Positions 16,907 through 27,078 are shown, counted from the stretch's first letter. The stretch is 64,000 nucleotides of DNA from Thermoproteota archaeon (GCA_027492035.1 JAOZFT010000004.1:535249-599248), one strand, 5' to 3'. The notes: generated by a model from the letters alone, not told the origin. A program made the numbers and translations.

Positions 16907-18052
16907 CTAATCACTTACTCCCTTCACTACTTCCACTATCTTTTTTGCAGCTTCTTCCATTGTGTCTAAATAACTTATTCCTGCTTCCTTAAGGATTTTT
17001 CTCCCCTCTTCTTCCCTTGTTCCCTGCATCCTTATAATAATTGGTTTCTGGATTTTAACTTCTTCCAGTGCTTCAATTAATCCTTTAGCCACTTCATCGC
17101 ATCTAGTTATTCCACCCAATATGTTCACCAGTACCCCTCTCACTTTAGGGTTTCTTAACTGTATTTCAACAGCTTTCCTTACTCTTTCAGCACTTGCTCC
17201 CCCTCCTATGTCTAAGAAATTAGCTGGTTTACCTCCAAACTTAGCTACTAAATCCATGCTGGCCATCGTCAACCCTGCGCCATTGGCAATAACCCCTACG
17301 CTCCCTTCAAGGTCAACATAACTAAATCCCTCTTTTAAAGCAGTTAATTCAAGCTGAGTCATTTCTCCTCTCTCTTCCTCAAACCTTCTCTGGAATTGTT
17401 GATGTCTAAACAAGGAGTTATCATCAATAATTATTCGGGCATCAGCTGCAACAATTTCTCTTTCCTCCGTTAAAACTAAAGGATTGCTTTCTACAAGTTC
17501 ACAGTCGTATCTGGAAGCTATTTCTTTAAAGGCTTTAATTATTCCCCTGACTTGTTTAAAGTATTCCTGTAACCCCATCCTTTGAATTATTTTTCTAACT
17601 TGGAATTCTTTAATGCCTACAAGAGGATTAATAGCTACTTTAACTATTTTTTCAGGTTTTTCAGCTGCTAACTTCTCTATTTCCATTCCTCCTTCGCTTG
17701 AAGCCAAAAAAACGTATTTTCTGGCTGAACGGTCCACTGTTAAACTTAAATAAAGTTCTTTAGTTATTTTCAGTTCCTCTTCTACAAGTAATTTTTTAAC
17801 TTGTAAACCTTTAATTTTCATTCCGAAAAGTTTTTTTGCGGTAGTGTATGCTCCCTCAGGGTTTTTCACTTTTATTATTCCTCCAGCTTTCCCTCTTCCC
17901 GCAACAAGAACTTGGGATTTAAGCATTACAGGTTTACCTATTTCTCTAGCTATTTCTTCAGTCTCTTCAGGGTTTGAAGCAACTTTGCCATTAGGGACAG
18001 GTATTCCATGTTCGGAGAAAATTTTTTTAGCTTCAAATTCATGCAGTTTCAA
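16907..18052 (-). CDS. sucC: Succinyl-CoA ligase (ADP-forming) beta subunit
   Basis: The beta subunit holds the ATP-grasp nucleotide site and the succinate site. The 381-residue sequence begins MKLHEFEAKKIFSEHGIPVP, typical of SucC. The ATP-grasp region contains VMLKSQVLVAGRGKAGGI, and the C-terminal ligase domain has NGAGLTMASMD, FLDIGGGA and VNILGGITRCDEVA. The start is a TTG at 18052 with GGTG six bases upstream, read on the minus strand. It is followed by sucD and preceded by a 330-base intergenic region shared with the divergent tRNA thiolase gene. Confidence 0.95.
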   Translation of the reverse strand: MKLHEFEAKKIFSEHGIPVPNGKVASNPEETEEIAREIGKPVMLKSQVLVAGRGKAGGIIKVKNPEGAYTTAKKLFGMKIKGLQVKKLLVEEELKITKELYLSLTVDRSARKYVFLASSEGGMEIEKLAAEKPEKIVKVAINPLVGIKEFQVRKIIQRMGLQEYFKQVRGIIKAFKEIASRYDCELVESNPLVLTEEREIVAADARIIIDDNSLFRHQQFQRRFEEERGEMTQLELTALKEGFSYVDLEGSVGVIANGAGLTMASMDLVAKFGGKPANFLDIGGGASAERVRKAVEIQLRNPKVRGVLVNILGGITRCDEVAKGLIEALEEVKIQKPIIIRMQGTREEEGRKILKEAGISYLDTMEEAAKKIVEVVKGVSD

Positions 18053-18382
18053 GTCCTACACCTTCTCTTCCCAATTTATTCACTTCCCAAAGTTGAATAA
18101 GCAATTGCTATGAAGAAGTTAGGGAATTAACCCTCTTTTTTAAAAATTACTGAAACATCGTGTAACGTTCCACAGTTGTATGTAAATCAGAGAGGCAAGC
18201 TATAGCCTTTATTAAATCCCCTTTTTTTAATTTTTGAAAAGGGATCGGAACCAATTATGAATGATTGGAAGCTGTATTTGGAACGAGTTTTTTAAACTAG
18301 TTAATGGAAAAGTTAATATGTTTAAGGCAACAAAATCTTTTTAGTACACAGGAACATTTTTTAAAAGACAAATGAATGTTTT
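18053..18382. other. Divergent intergenic region, sucCD and tRNA thiolase
   Basis: AT-rich, no open frame of note. It must hold promoters for both directions, but I could not single out TATA boxes with confidence. No RNA-like structure was recognised. Confidence 0.5.
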
Positions 18383-19312
18383 ATGGGGTTTCCTTTGTTG
18401 AAATGTGTTAAATGTGGAGGAGAAGCAGTTGTTAATTTGAAACCTTACGGGTTAGTTCTTTGTAACGAACACTTTACAGAATTTTACGAAAAGAAAGTTA
18501 AGGAGTTCATAATCAAAAATAAACTTATTAAACCAAAAGAAAAAGTTTCTGTAGCAGTATCTGGTGGAAAAGACAGTTTAGCTTGCTTAATTGCTCTTGA
18601 TAATTTATCTAACGAATTAAATTTTCAATTAACGGCTTATCACATAAACTTAGAGATAGGAAAATTTTCCAAGCAGTCACAAAAAACAGTGAGGGAAGCA
18701 ACGAAAAAATTAGATGTTCCTTTAGAAATAACTGATTTAAAGAAAGAAACAGGTTTTACATTACCTGAATTAATTAAAATCAACAGGAGGCCTCCCTGTT
18801 CAGTTTGTGGAACAGTTAAAAGGTATTTAATGAATAAAGTTCCCCGAGAGCTTGGCAATGAAAAATTAGCTACTGGACACAACTTAGACGATATTCTAGA
18901 ATTTACAGTTAAAAACTTTCTTAACAACAACTTTTTTTGGCTCAGCAAATTGAAGCCTCTTCTTCCTTCTGTAAACAGCAAAGTATTAACCAAAATTAAG
19001 CCGTTGTTTGAAAGGACAGAGAAAGAGAATGCAGTTTATGTTTTAAGTAAAGGCTTTAATCTTCCCCATCTAACTTGTCCTTTCAGCCGCTCCTCAGAAT
19101 GGAAAGAAATCATTGCTAAAATTGAGGAATGGAAACCAGGTTTCAAATTAAGATTCATCAAATCTTTTCAAAAAATAAATTTTCCTGTTGAAAAACTGAA
19201 TTATAAGCGGTGTAGAATTTGCGGGGAGTTGTCTTCATCTGAAATCTGCAGTTTCTGCAGAGTAACAAGGAAACAAACTGGAAATCTTCAGGAACTTAAG
19301 AATAGAAAATAA
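18383..19312 (+). CDS. TtuA/NcsA-family tRNA 2-thiolation protein
   Basis: Members of this family adenylate uridine in tRNA and exchange its oxygen for sulphur: TtuA at U54 in thermophiles, NcsA/Ctu1 at U34. The 309-residue protein has an N-terminal zinc finger (CVKCGG near 8-13 with Cys and His near 28-31), the PP-loop SGGKDS near 56-61, and CSVCG near 135. It also has GHNLDD near 156-161, a distal Cys in LTCPFS near 233, and a C-terminal zinc finger CRICGE with CSFC. The two catalytic Cys and both zinc sites known for TtuA are kept. Which uridine is modified cannot be decided without a tree. It is a single gene with an ATG start. Confidence 0.9.
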   Translation: MGFPLLKCVKCGGEAVVNLKPYGLVLCNEHFTEFYEKKVKEFIIKNKLIKPKEKVSVAVSGGKDSLACLIALDNLSNELNFQLTAYHINLEIGKFSKQSQKTVREATKKLDVPLEITDLKKETGFTLPELIKINRRPPCSVCGTVKRYLMNKVPRELGNEKLATGHNLDDILEFTVKNFLNNNFFWLSKLKPLLPSVNSKVLTKIKPLFERTEKENAVYVLSKGFNLPHLTCPFSRSSEWKEIIAKIEEWKPGFKLRFIKSFQKINFPVEKLNYKRCRICGELSSSEICSFCRVTRKQTGNLQELKNRK

Positions 19313-20348
19313 GTTGGAACGTATCATTGGAAGTTACATTGCCTGAACCATCTGAGTCAAGCCAATGAATCACCACAGTTTTCAAGCCTTGTAATGAGTA
19401 CTTATAATTAATTAAATATAAAGCTGCGGCTGCTGTTCCATAACGTGTACACCCCTCTAAAAGCCAAGAAGTAAAGTTTCCTGTATCATCCACAGCTAAA
19501 ACACTGTAATCTTCCTTTCCAAATAAATTTAAGCTGTAATGAAAAATAACAGAACCAACTTGTAAAACAATTTCATTCCCTATTTTCTCAAACAAAATAT
19601 TAAGGTGTTGGTTAAAGGAGGAAGTGCATCTGTTCCTTAACGGCCCGCCAATTACAAAGTAATCTTTGCCAGGGTGAGGAGCAAAGTTTCGGTCTAAACA
19701 CCCAGTTTCCAGTTTGAAATTATCCATTAAAACTTTTATGGTTTCAGAGTCATAAATAGTTCCTTTTTCTCCGAAAACAAAACCAAACTCCCTAATTTCT
19801 GATACCTCGCTTAAATGTTTTTCAACAGGTTTAGTAGGTGGTGGAGGCGGTGATGAAGGTAGTGTTTCGACCCTGAAACTGAAATCGTCAAAGTTATCTA
19901 TTGGATTAATTTCTTTTACATGTGGTGGCAGAGAAACTGAAACAGTTAATTCATAATGGCCCTCCTCTTCAGGAACCCAGTCAAAATAAACAAGCTGGGT
20001 TTCATTAGGGTAAAGAGTTAAAACTCTCCTTTCCTCACGTATTCCATATGGTTCAGTGTAGGATGTAATATAAAAGTTTAAAACAAAACCCGAAGCTATG
20101 TTCAAACCCCAATTGCTTACCTCAACCACAGCTTCAAAAACCTCATTTACAAAAATTTTTTCGGGGGCATTCAGTATTTTAACGAAAATATCAACTTGAT
20201 TAACGTTATTTAGATAAGTTGGGTTTAAAGGAACTTTGGTTTCAGAAAAAAATTTCTTGTTGAGGCTTGAAACACTCAAAACCTGTGAATTAAAACTTAA
20301 AAGCAGAAAAAGCAACATGAAAACTGAAAAATTTTTTTCCGTATTCAT
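19296..20348 (-). CDS. Exported CARDB-domain protein with S-layer-like C-terminal region
   Basis: This 350-residue secreted protein has a signal peptide at residues 1-25 (hydrophobic FMLLFLLLSF) and a CARDB-type beta-sandwich at about 50-165 that ends in the expected DNFDDFSFRV. A Pro-rich linker follows (six consecutive Pro near 170-177), then a C-terminal domain with DYFVIGGPLRNRC, a YGTAAAAL segment and WLDSDGSGN. Similar C-terminal regions occur in archaeal S-layer-like proteins; that link is from memory and is tentative. The function would be cell-surface structural or adhesive. It overlaps the thiolase gene tail to tail by 17 bases. It has an ATG start. Confidence 0.75.
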   Translation of the reverse strand: MNTEKNFSVFMLLFLLLSFNSQVLSVSSLNKKFFSETKVPLNPTYLNNVNQVDIFVKILNAPEKIFVNEVFEAVVEVSNWGLNIASGFVLNFYITSYTEPYGIREERRVLTLYPNETQLVYFDWVPEEEGHYELTVSVSLPPHVKEINPIDNFDDFSFRVETLPSSPPPPPTKPVEKHLSEVSEIREFGFVFGEKGTIYDSETIKVLMDNFKLETGCLDRNFAPHPGKDYFVIGGPLRNRCTSSFNQHLNILFEKIGNEIVLQVGSVIFHYSLNLFGKEDYSVLAVDDTGNFTSWLLEGCTRYGTAAAALYLINYKYSLQGLKTVVIHWLDSDGSGNVTSNDTFQLIFYS

Positions 20349-20454
20349 TTAAACACCTTCTTGTCTCTCTCGCTTTTCCTCTTTTAAAAATCTTTTCCAT
20401 TCTCTTTTTAACTTTTAAACATTTACTCAAAAAAACTGGAATTTCTTGTTTCAC

Positions 20455-21582
20455 TCATAAAATTTCCTTTAACTTTTCAATCATGAACCTGTTTTCTTCT
20501 TTTTTCCCAACTGTAACCCTGAAAAACTTGCCTTTTAACCCTGGTTTGTTCGTGTAGTCTCTTAAAATAATTCCTTCATTAATTAATTCATCCACTAGGG
20601 AGGAAGCAGAAACTTTTCTTCTCTCTACTTCCACCAATATAAAATTTGTTTTTGAAGGATAGGGTTTAAACCCTTCTATTTCTTTGAATTCATTAAAAAG
20701 CCACTTTCTTTCATTCACTGTTTTCCTAACAACTTCCCTCATGTAACTTAAGTCATTTAAAGCTGCACAAGCAGCCTTTAAAGCTAAAACATGAACATGG
20801 AAATTCACTTCTCCATGCCAAAGATAATTTACGAGTTCCTCTGAAGCAACACCGTAACCTATCCTTAAACCAGCCAACCCGAAAGCTTTAGAGAAAGTTC
20901 TTAAAACTATCAAATTAGTATAGTTGCGGATAAGATCTACACAACTCTTTCCGCAGTATTCGAAGTATGCTTCATCTACTACAACAACTACATTTTCCTC
21001 TAGTAATTCCTCGATTACTTTTTTACTGGGGCAGTTTCCTACAGGGTTGTTAGGGTTCCCTACAAAAACAACTTTGGTTTTTTCAGTTATTGCAGGAATT
21101 ATTTTTTCAATGTTCCACTCAAACCTAGGCTTAACTCTTTTAACTTCTTTGATAACTCCCCCATTTAAAGCAACTCTTTTAACGTAGTTTTCGTAAGTTG
21201 GAGGAGTAACTAAAGCTTCATCACCTAAATTAAGGAAGCTTTTACAAATGTTATCAATTAGTTCTAGGGAGCCATTTCCTAAAACTATGTTTTCAGTGTT
21301 TGTTGAAGTATATTCAGCAAGTTTGTTTTTCAGTTCAAAACATGTAGGGTCAGGGTACCTGTTCAACAGGTTTAAATTATTAATTATTGCTTCCTTAACT
21401 TTAGGTGAAGGACCGTAAGGATTTTCGTTAGCCATAAGTCTAACAGCTTCTTCACTTCCCCAAAAAGCACTAACCAACCTTAAACCATATTTTTGAATCA
21501 CATCCGCCAAGTAAGGTTCTACCTTCAAAATATGCCCTTTAAATAATTTATTTATACTGCCTGAATCCCTTCTTGTGTACAT
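20455..21582 (-). CDS. hisC: Histidinol-phosphate aminotransferase or close class-II relative
   Basis: This 375-residue fold-type I PLP enzyme resembles HisC, which transaminates imidazole-acetol phosphate in histidine synthesis. It has RLMANENPYGPSPKV near 45-60, LGNGSLELID, the VFVGNPNNPVG motif, VVVDEAYFEY, and the PLP lysine in TFSKAFGLAGLRIGYG. The ATG at 21582 follows a GGGGG run; a TTG at 21603 would add seven residues. No other his genes are near, so CobD-like or aromatic aminotransferase activity cannot be excluded. The short N-terminal extension (about 20 residues before the usual HisC start) is unusual. Confidence 0.85.
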   Translation of the reverse strand: MYTRRDSGSINKLFKGHILKVEPYLADVIQKYGLRLVSAFWGSEEAVRLMANENPYGPSPKVKEAIINNLNLLNRYPDPTCFELKNKLAEYTSTNTENIVLGNGSLELIDNICKSFLNLGDEALVTPPTYENYVKRVALNGGVIKEVKRVKPRFEWNIEKIIPAITEKTKVVFVGNPNNPVGNCPSKKVIEELLEENVVVVVDEAYFEYCGKSCVDLIRNYTNLIVLRTFSKAFGLAGLRIGYGVASEELVNYLWHGEVNFHVHVLALKAACAALNDLSYMREVVRKTVNERKWLFNEFKEIEGFKPYPSKTNFILVEVERRKVSASSLVDELINEGIILRDYTNKPGLKGKFFRVTVGKKEENRFMIEKLKEIL

Positions 21583-21941
21583 TCCTTTCCCCCTTCCAAA
21601 CAAGGCTTTAAAACGGATCCAAACCTTTCTTCATTTTTTCACTTTGCTTCTAAACCTTTACTTTCCTACTCAGCCATAAACTTCAACTCTGAATCCCATT
21701 ACTGGTTTTTAGAATTTAAAAACTGCCATGGTTCGTAAAGGTTTAGAAAGTTTTGTGGAAGTTATGAATTTTCCCAAGAAAAAGAAGTAAATTATTGAGA
21801 CCTTAAGCATCCTGTGTAATCAAGCAAATACAATGGTTCCCGTGCTTTTTGTTGAGTAGAAACTCAGTAAACTTAAGTTAATGAATCATGAACATAAGGC
21901 ACTAAATCATTTCTTGAAAAATTCAGAAAAAAGGGAAGGAT
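21583..21941. other. Gene-free stretch upstream of hisC
   Basis: No open frame or structured RNA was recognised. It lies between hisC and the CARDB relic and must hold the hisC promoter. Confidence 0.5.
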
Positions 21942-22471
21942 TCAAGTATTTACAGTAACGGATAAAACATTATTTGTTGGATCGCTTTCGAAAATTCCTG
22001 ACCCGAAAACAACGACTTTTATGAGCCACGAACACTAGGTAAGTTAAGGGGGAAGTTGAAGGTGCACTCTTATAAACTAACCTATTCTTCCTTAAAGTTT
22101 CATTTAAATGCCAATTTCTTGTGTCAATTACGTAAACAAAAACCATAACACTCCCTACACCTGACCTTCCATTTAAATAACGATAACCAATATCTCACAG
22201 CTAATGCCCCGTTTTCAAAATGGACAGATGAAACATAAACATCGAAGTCGGGTGAAGGGTCAGGAGGGTCGGGTTTAGGAAGCTTTATTGGTTTTGGCAT
22301 TGATTTTATCGGTAACTTTATTGGTTTTATTGGTACAATGATTGGGTTAGGTACAATTGGCAGTTTTGGCAGTTTTTGTGTAATTCGTGGAGTTTTTTGT
22401 GCAAAAGACGCAACTATAAATTGTGAAACCATGAAGCGAAGTATTAGCAGGAGAAATAACATCGTCCTCAA
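21942..22471 (-). pseudogene. Exported CARDB-like surface protein broken by two frameshifts
   Basis: The first frame (22471-22124, 115 codons) has a signal peptide, a Pro/Lys/Ile-rich linker with repeated IKLP-like units, and the start of a beta-sandwich, DFDVYVSSVHFENGALAV. It then turns atypical and stops. A second frame continues the domain at once with DIGYRYLNGRSGVGSVMVF and on to LVYKSAPST, stopping at 21970. A third frame supplies the domain end, KVVVFGSGIFESDPTNNVLS, and stops at 21942. The three pieces read as one CARDB-like domain in the right order, so the gene carries two small indels near 22185 and 22010. They could be mutations or assembly errors. Relatives: the 19.3-20.3 kb gene. 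Confidence 0.6.
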
Positions 22472-22627
22472 TCAGTAACCTCAGTAAACCTTATTAAAAG
22501 CCAGGGAAAAGTTTTTATGTGGAAAGGAAAAATTTTTACTTTCCTTTTTTTCCTCTTGGGAAAGTGCAGAAATTTTAAATCTGTAACCTATATTTTTAAT
22601 TTATTTCACAAAAAAGGGTGTTTTTCT

Positions 22628-24154
22628 GTGACTAGTTATTTTTTGGGGCATGATATAGGTACCGGGGAGCATAAAGCAGTAATTATGGATTGTGAAGGGA
22701 ACATATTAGCTGTTTCAACAAGGAAATATGTGACTTACTACCCTAAACTTGGTTGGGCTGAACAGAAACCAGAAGATTGGTGGAAAACAATAATTGGAAC
22801 CACAAGGGAACTGTTGAAGGAATCAAAAATTAACCCCTCCCAAATTAAGAGTTTAAGTTTCAGTACACACATGGTTGGGGTTTTACCTGTGGATAAAAAC
22901 ATTAAGCCTCTTCGTCATGCTATTATTTGGCTTGATTCAAGGGCTGAAGAGGAAGCTGATGAAATACTTGGCAAATTTGGTGTTGAAAACTTACTTAACT
23001 TGGTTGGAGGCTTACCTGGAGGAAAAGATGCGGTGTCAAAGATCTTGTGGCTGAAGAAAAATGAACCTGAAACCTACAGGAAAACCTACAAAATTTTGGA
23101 TGTTAAAGACTACCTAATTTACCTTTTAACTGGGAAGATAGTTACAGACTACTCATGCGCCTCTGTACGTGGAACTTTCAACATGGGGAAGAGAGTTTGG
23201 AGTGAAGAAATAGCTGAAGCAATAGGTGTACCTGTTTCTAAATATCCTGAAATAAAAGAGTCAACAGAGACCGTAGGGACTTTAACACGTGAAGCAGCTG
23301 AAAAACTGGGCTTGAAAGAAGGTACCGTAGTGGTTAATGGAACAGGAGATGTTACAGCTGCCTGTGTAGGTTCAGGGGCTGTTGAACGAAACCGGTCGCA
23401 CCTCTACCTTGGCTCATCTGGGTGGGTGGGAGTAATTTTAGGCAATAGATTAATGTATGCAGACAGAGGGATGGGAACGATTTGTTCAGCTGATCCTGAA
23501 AACTGGTTACTGGTTGCTGAAACAGAAAGTGCAGGGGCGTGTCTAAAATGGTTTATTGAACAGTTTGGGTTAGAGGAAAGAGTTGAGGCTGAGAAAAGGG
23601 GCGTAAGTGTTTACAAAGTTTTTGATGAAAAGGCAGCTAAAACAATGCCAGGTTCAGGGAAAGTAATTTTTCTACCTTGGCTTTACGGTGAAAGGTCCCC
23701 TATCCCTGACATTTATGCAAGAGGGGGGTTTTTGAACATAAGTTTAAGCAATAGAAAAGAGGAGTTGATGCGTTCCATACTTGAAGGGGTTGCTTTCAAC
23801 TTTAAATGGATAATTGAAGGGTTAAGTGAAGTAAACATTGAACCTAAGGAATTAAACGCGGTAGGTGGGGGGGCGTTAAGTGACTTATGGCTTCAAATAA
23901 TTGCAGATGTTACAGGTAAGGAAATAAAGAAAATGGTTGACCCGCAGCAAGCAAGTTCAAGAGGGGCGGCTTTAATAGCAGCTATGGGTATAAATGCCAT
24001 TAAGGGATTCAATGAAGTTGCGAAAATAGTGAAAACAGAAAAGATTTTCAAACCAAGGGAGGAGTACATAGAAACTTATGAAAACCTTTATGAAAACTTT
24101 AAAGAATCTTATGAAGGATTAAGTGAAATATTTACGGCATTGAATTCTGAATAA
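22628..24154 (+). CDS. FGGY-family carbohydrate kinase (xylulokinase-like)
   Basis: This 508-residue ATP-dependent sugar kinase has the N-terminal FGGY domain beginning YFLGHDIGTGEHKAVI (the phosphate-1 Asp-x-Gly loop), SFSTHMVG and WLDSRAEEEAD. The C-terminal domain has NGTGDVTAACVGSGAV and AVGGGALSDLWLQIIADV (adenosine-binding). The overall match is to the XylB group, though members act on xylulose, glycerol, rhamnulose or other polyols, and the substrate is not evident. The GTG at 22628 follows GGGTG by about seven bases; earlier in-frame starts from 22517 add a hydrophobic stretch not seen in the family. No sugar transporter or isomerase is adjacent. Confidence 0.88.
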   Translation: MTSYFLGHDIGTGEHKAVIMDCEGNILAVSTRKYVTYYPKLGWAEQKPEDWWKTIIGTTRELLKESKINPSQIKSLSFSTHMVGVLPVDKNIKPLRHAIIWLDSRAEEEADEILGKFGVENLLNLVGGLPGGKDAVSKILWLKKNEPETYRKTYKILDVKDYLIYLLTGKIVTDYSCASVRGTFNMGKRVWSEEIAEAIGVPVSKYPEIKESTETVGTLTREAAEKLGLKEGTVVVNGTGDVTAACVGSGAVERNRSHLYLGSSGWVGVILGNRLMYADRGMGTICSADPENWLLVAETESAGACLKWFIEQFGLEERVEAEKRGVSVYKVFDEKAAKTMPGSGKVIFLPWLYGERSPIPDIYARGGFLNISLSNRKEELMRSILEGVAFNFKWIIEGLSEVNIEPKELNAVGGGALSDLWLQIIADVTGKEIKKMVDPQQASSRGAALIAAMGINAIKGFNEVAKIVKTEKIFKPREEYIETYENLYENFKESYEGLSEIFTALNSE

Positions 24155-24417
24155 TTAGCTTCCTCCTTCCCTTTTTATCTTGGGCAGCAAGAGTGAAAAA
24201 CATGTTTTGATAAATGGATCTTGGGAAATGTGGGGGCATTTACTTTTGGAAGTTCAGAAAAACGATAAATCAGTTTTTAACAAAGAAGGAAGAATATGTT
24301 AGCTTTGTCAAGGTTAAAATTTTTAACAGTTTTCTCATTCCTTCAACAACAAGCTCTTCCCTAAAGAAGGAAAGTGAAGATTTTAAATTAATTGTTTAGT
24401 GGGAAGAAGAATCCTTC

Positions 24418-27078
24418 CTATGTTTGCTGTAGTTCTCCATATTTATATTTCATTTCAGCATGGGCAGCTGCTAACCTAGCTACAGGTATCCGGTAAGGGG
24501 ATGCACTAACATAATTTAACCCTAGCCTGTGGCAGAACTCTATAGATTTAGGGTCTCCTCCATGTTCTCCACAAATCCCTATTTCCAGTTTCTTGTTTGC
24601 TTTCCTCCCTTTCGTTACAGCTATTCTCATTACTTCACCGACCCCTTTCTCGTCAAGGGTTTGAAACGGGTTATGTGGCAGAATTCCCTTCTCTAAATAA
24701 ATGTTCAGGAATCTCCTTTCAGCGTCATCCCTGCTCATGCCCATCACTGTTTGTGTTAAATCGTTTGTTCCAAAAGAAAAGAAATCTGTTACTTTAGCTA
24801 TTTCATCAGCCGTTATTGCTGCTCTAGGCATCTCAATCATTGTTCCGTAGGTGTAATCAACCTCTACCCCCTCTCTCTTAAAAGTTTCCTCAGCTACTCT
24901 CTCAACCAGTTTCTTTAGTTCAACTAATTCGTTCTTGTGGATTGTTCCAGGAATCATTATGGCAGGTCTAGGGTCTAAACCTTCTTTTTTAAGTTCAGTA
25001 GCTGCTTCAAGTATAGCTCTTACTTGTGTCTCATAAATTTCAGGATAAACAATTCCCAACCTGCAAACTCTGAAACCCAACATTGGATTAAACTCATACA
25101 GGTCCTGAACTTTCTGTAAAAGTTTTCTTTTCTCTTCGAACTTTTTTCCCTTCCTTCCTTCAGCTTCCATTTTTGTTATTTCAACTAGAAGCTCAGTTAA
25201 TTCCGGGAGAAATTCATGTAAAGGAGGGTCTAGGAGCCTAATTATTGTCTTCTTTCCATTAGTTATTCTGAGTATTTCTTTGAAATCTTCCTTCTGTCTA
25301 GGTAAAAGCTCGTTCATTAAAACTTTTCTTCTTTTGCTTTCGTTATCTGCAAGGATTGTTCTTTGGAATATGGGAAGTCTGTCAGCCAAAAACATATGTT
25401 CAGTTCTAGCTAAGCCTATTCCTTCAGCTCCTAACTCAACAGCTTTAGCTATGTCTTTTGGTAAATCAGCATTAGCATACACTCCTAAAACCCTGATTTC
25501 GTCGGCCCATTTAAGGATAATGCCAAGTTCACCTGTTGTTTTAGGTTCAACTAAAGGAAGCCTACCCAGCATAACTTCCCCTGTTGAACCGTCTAGTGTT
25601 AACCAGTCCCCCTTTTTCACAATTAAGCCTCCTACTTGGAAAAGGTTTTGCTCCGTGTCTATTTTTATTTCTCCGCAACCTACTATACAGGGTTTACCCA
25701 TTCCTCTAGCTACGACTGCAGCATGACTTGTCATTCCTCCTCTGGCTGTAAGAACTCCTTGAGCAGCAGCCATACCTCCAACATCTTCAGGAGCTGTTTC
25801 AGGTCTTACAAGTATCACAGGCATTTCCTTTCCAAGTTCTTCTGCTTCATCGGAATCAAAAATCACCTTGCCCACAGCTGCACCTGGAGAAGCGGCTAAC
25901 CCTTTAGCTATAACTTTTCTTTCAGCTTTTGGGTCTATTTGTTTATGTAAAAGTTTTTCTATGTCTTCAGGCTTAATTCTAGCTACTGCCTCCTCTTTAG
26001 TTATTAGTCCCTCATTAACCATATCTACAGCTATTTTAACAGCTGCCTGGGCTGTTCTTTTACCTGTCCTGGTCTGCAAAACCCATAATTTCCCGTTTTC
26101 AACTGTGAACTCAATATCCTGCATGTCTCTGAAGTGGTTCTCCAATTTTTTACATGTTTCAATTACTTCTCTGTACAGTTTAGGCTGTTCCTTTTTCAAG
26201 TCCTCTAACTGCAAAGGTGTTCTGATGCCTGCTACCACATCTTCACCTTGAGCATTAGGCAAGTATTCCCCATAAACTCTGTTTTCTCCTGTTGCAGGAT
26301 TCCTTGTAAAGGCGACTCCTGTGCCTGAATTCCAACCAATATTCCCAAAAACCATTGTAACTATGTTGACAGCTGTACCTAAGTCGTCAGGTATGCCATG
26401 TATCCTCCTATACTTTATAGCTCTTTTCCCATTCCAAGACTTGAAAACTGCTTCAACAGACATCCTTATTTGCTTATAAGGGTTTTGAGGAAATTCAGCA
26501 CCTGCCTTCTCCTTGATAAGCTGCTTATATTCTTTAATTAATTCTTTTAATGCTTCAACAGGAAGCTCTGCATCCGTCTTCACTTTGTACTTTTCCTTCT
26601 TTTCCTCCAGCAACTTTTCAAATTCCCCTCTCGGCACACCCATTACTATACTTCCGAACATGGAGAGGAGTCTTCTGTAACTGTCCAAGGCGAATCTTTC
26701 ATTGGAAAGCTGAGCTAGCCCCTTAACGGTTTCATCATTTAAACCAACATTTAAGACAGTATCCATCATTCCCGGCATGGAAATTTTAGCTCCCGACCTT
26801 ACTGAAACCAGCAAAGGGTTGTTTTTGTCCCCAAACCTTTTTCCTGTCTTCTTTTCCAATTTCCTTATGTGTTCAATTATTACCTGCCAGATTTTGTCAA
26901 TGAAAGCAGGCCCCTCCCTCATATATCTTACACAAGCTTTAGTAGTTATTGTGAAGCCTGGAGGAATGGGTAACCCTATCCTCGTCATTTCAGCTAACCC
27001 TGCCCCCTTTCCTCCCAATAAATCCTTTAATTTAATGTTTCCCTCTTCAAAATCGTAAATGTACTTTCCATCAGTCAT
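24418..27078 (-). CDS. ppdK: Pyruvate, phosphate dikinase
   Basis: PPDK interconverts pyruvate, ATP and phosphate with PEP, AMP and pyrophosphate. The 886-residue protein has the N-terminal nucleotide domain starting YIYDFEEGNIKLKDLLGGKGAGLAEM and VRSGAKISMPGMMDTVLNVG. The swivelling domain carries the phosphohistidine in GGMTSHAAVVARGMG near 453-467. The PEP domain has GLARTEHMF, TYGTMIEMPRAA, FSFGTNDLTQT and the catalytic Cys in GICGEHGGDP near 836. Length and motif order are standard. The start ATG follows a GGGGT. It is a single gene; with the malic enzyme at 62 kb it could supply PEP for gluconeogenesis, or work in glycolysis with pyrophosphate. Confidence 0.97.
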   Translation of the reverse strand: MTDGKYIYDFEEGNIKLKDLLGGKGAGLAEMTRIGLPIPPGFTITTKACVRYMREGPAFIDKIWQVIIEHIRKLEKKTGKRFGDKNNPLLVSVRSGAKISMPGMMDTVLNVGLNDETVKGLAQLSNERFALDSYRRLLSMFGSIVMGVPRGEFEKLLEEKKEKYKVKTDAELPVEALKELIKEYKQLIKEKAGAEFPQNPYKQIRMSVEAVFKSWNGKRAIKYRRIHGIPDDLGTAVNIVTMVFGNIGWNSGTGVAFTRNPATGENRVYGEYLPNAQGEDVVAGIRTPLQLEDLKKEQPKLYREVIETCKKLENHFRDMQDIEFTVENGKLWVLQTRTGKRTAQAAVKIAVDMVNEGLITKEEAVARIKPEDIEKLLHKQIDPKAERKVIAKGLAASPGAAVGKVIFDSDEAEELGKEMPVILVRPETAPEDVGGMAAAQGVLTARGGMTSHAAVVARGMGKPCIVGCGEIKIDTEQNLFQVGGLIVKKGDWLTLDGSTGEVMLGRLPLVEPKTTGELGIILKWADEIRVLGVYANADLPKDIAKAVELGAEGIGLARTEHMFLADRLPIFQRTILADNESKRRKVLMNELLPRQKEDFKEILRITNGKKTIIRLLDPPLHEFLPELTELLVEITKMEAEGRKGKKFEEKRKLLQKVQDLYEFNPMLGFRVCRLGIVYPEIYETQVRAILEAATELKKEGLDPRPAIMIPGTIHKNELVELKKLVERVAEETFKREGVEVDYTYGTMIEMPRAAITADEIAKVTDFFSFGTNDLTQTVMGMSRDDAERRFLNIYLEKGILPHNPFQTLDEKGVGEVMRIAVTKGRKANKKLEIGICGEHGGDPKSIEFCHRLGLNYVSASPYRIPVARLAAAHAEMKYKYGELQQT

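Noticed and set aside
24214..24399. 61-codon plus-strand frame between the FGGY kinase and ppdK
   Set aside because: No ribosome site, mixed low-complexity composition and no recognisable fold; likely chance in AT-rich DNA.
25280..26251. Plus-strand frames of up to 148 codons opposite ppdK
   Set aside because: Antisense shadows of a strongly conserved gene; composition is Ser/Pro/Leu-rich as expected for a reverse frame.
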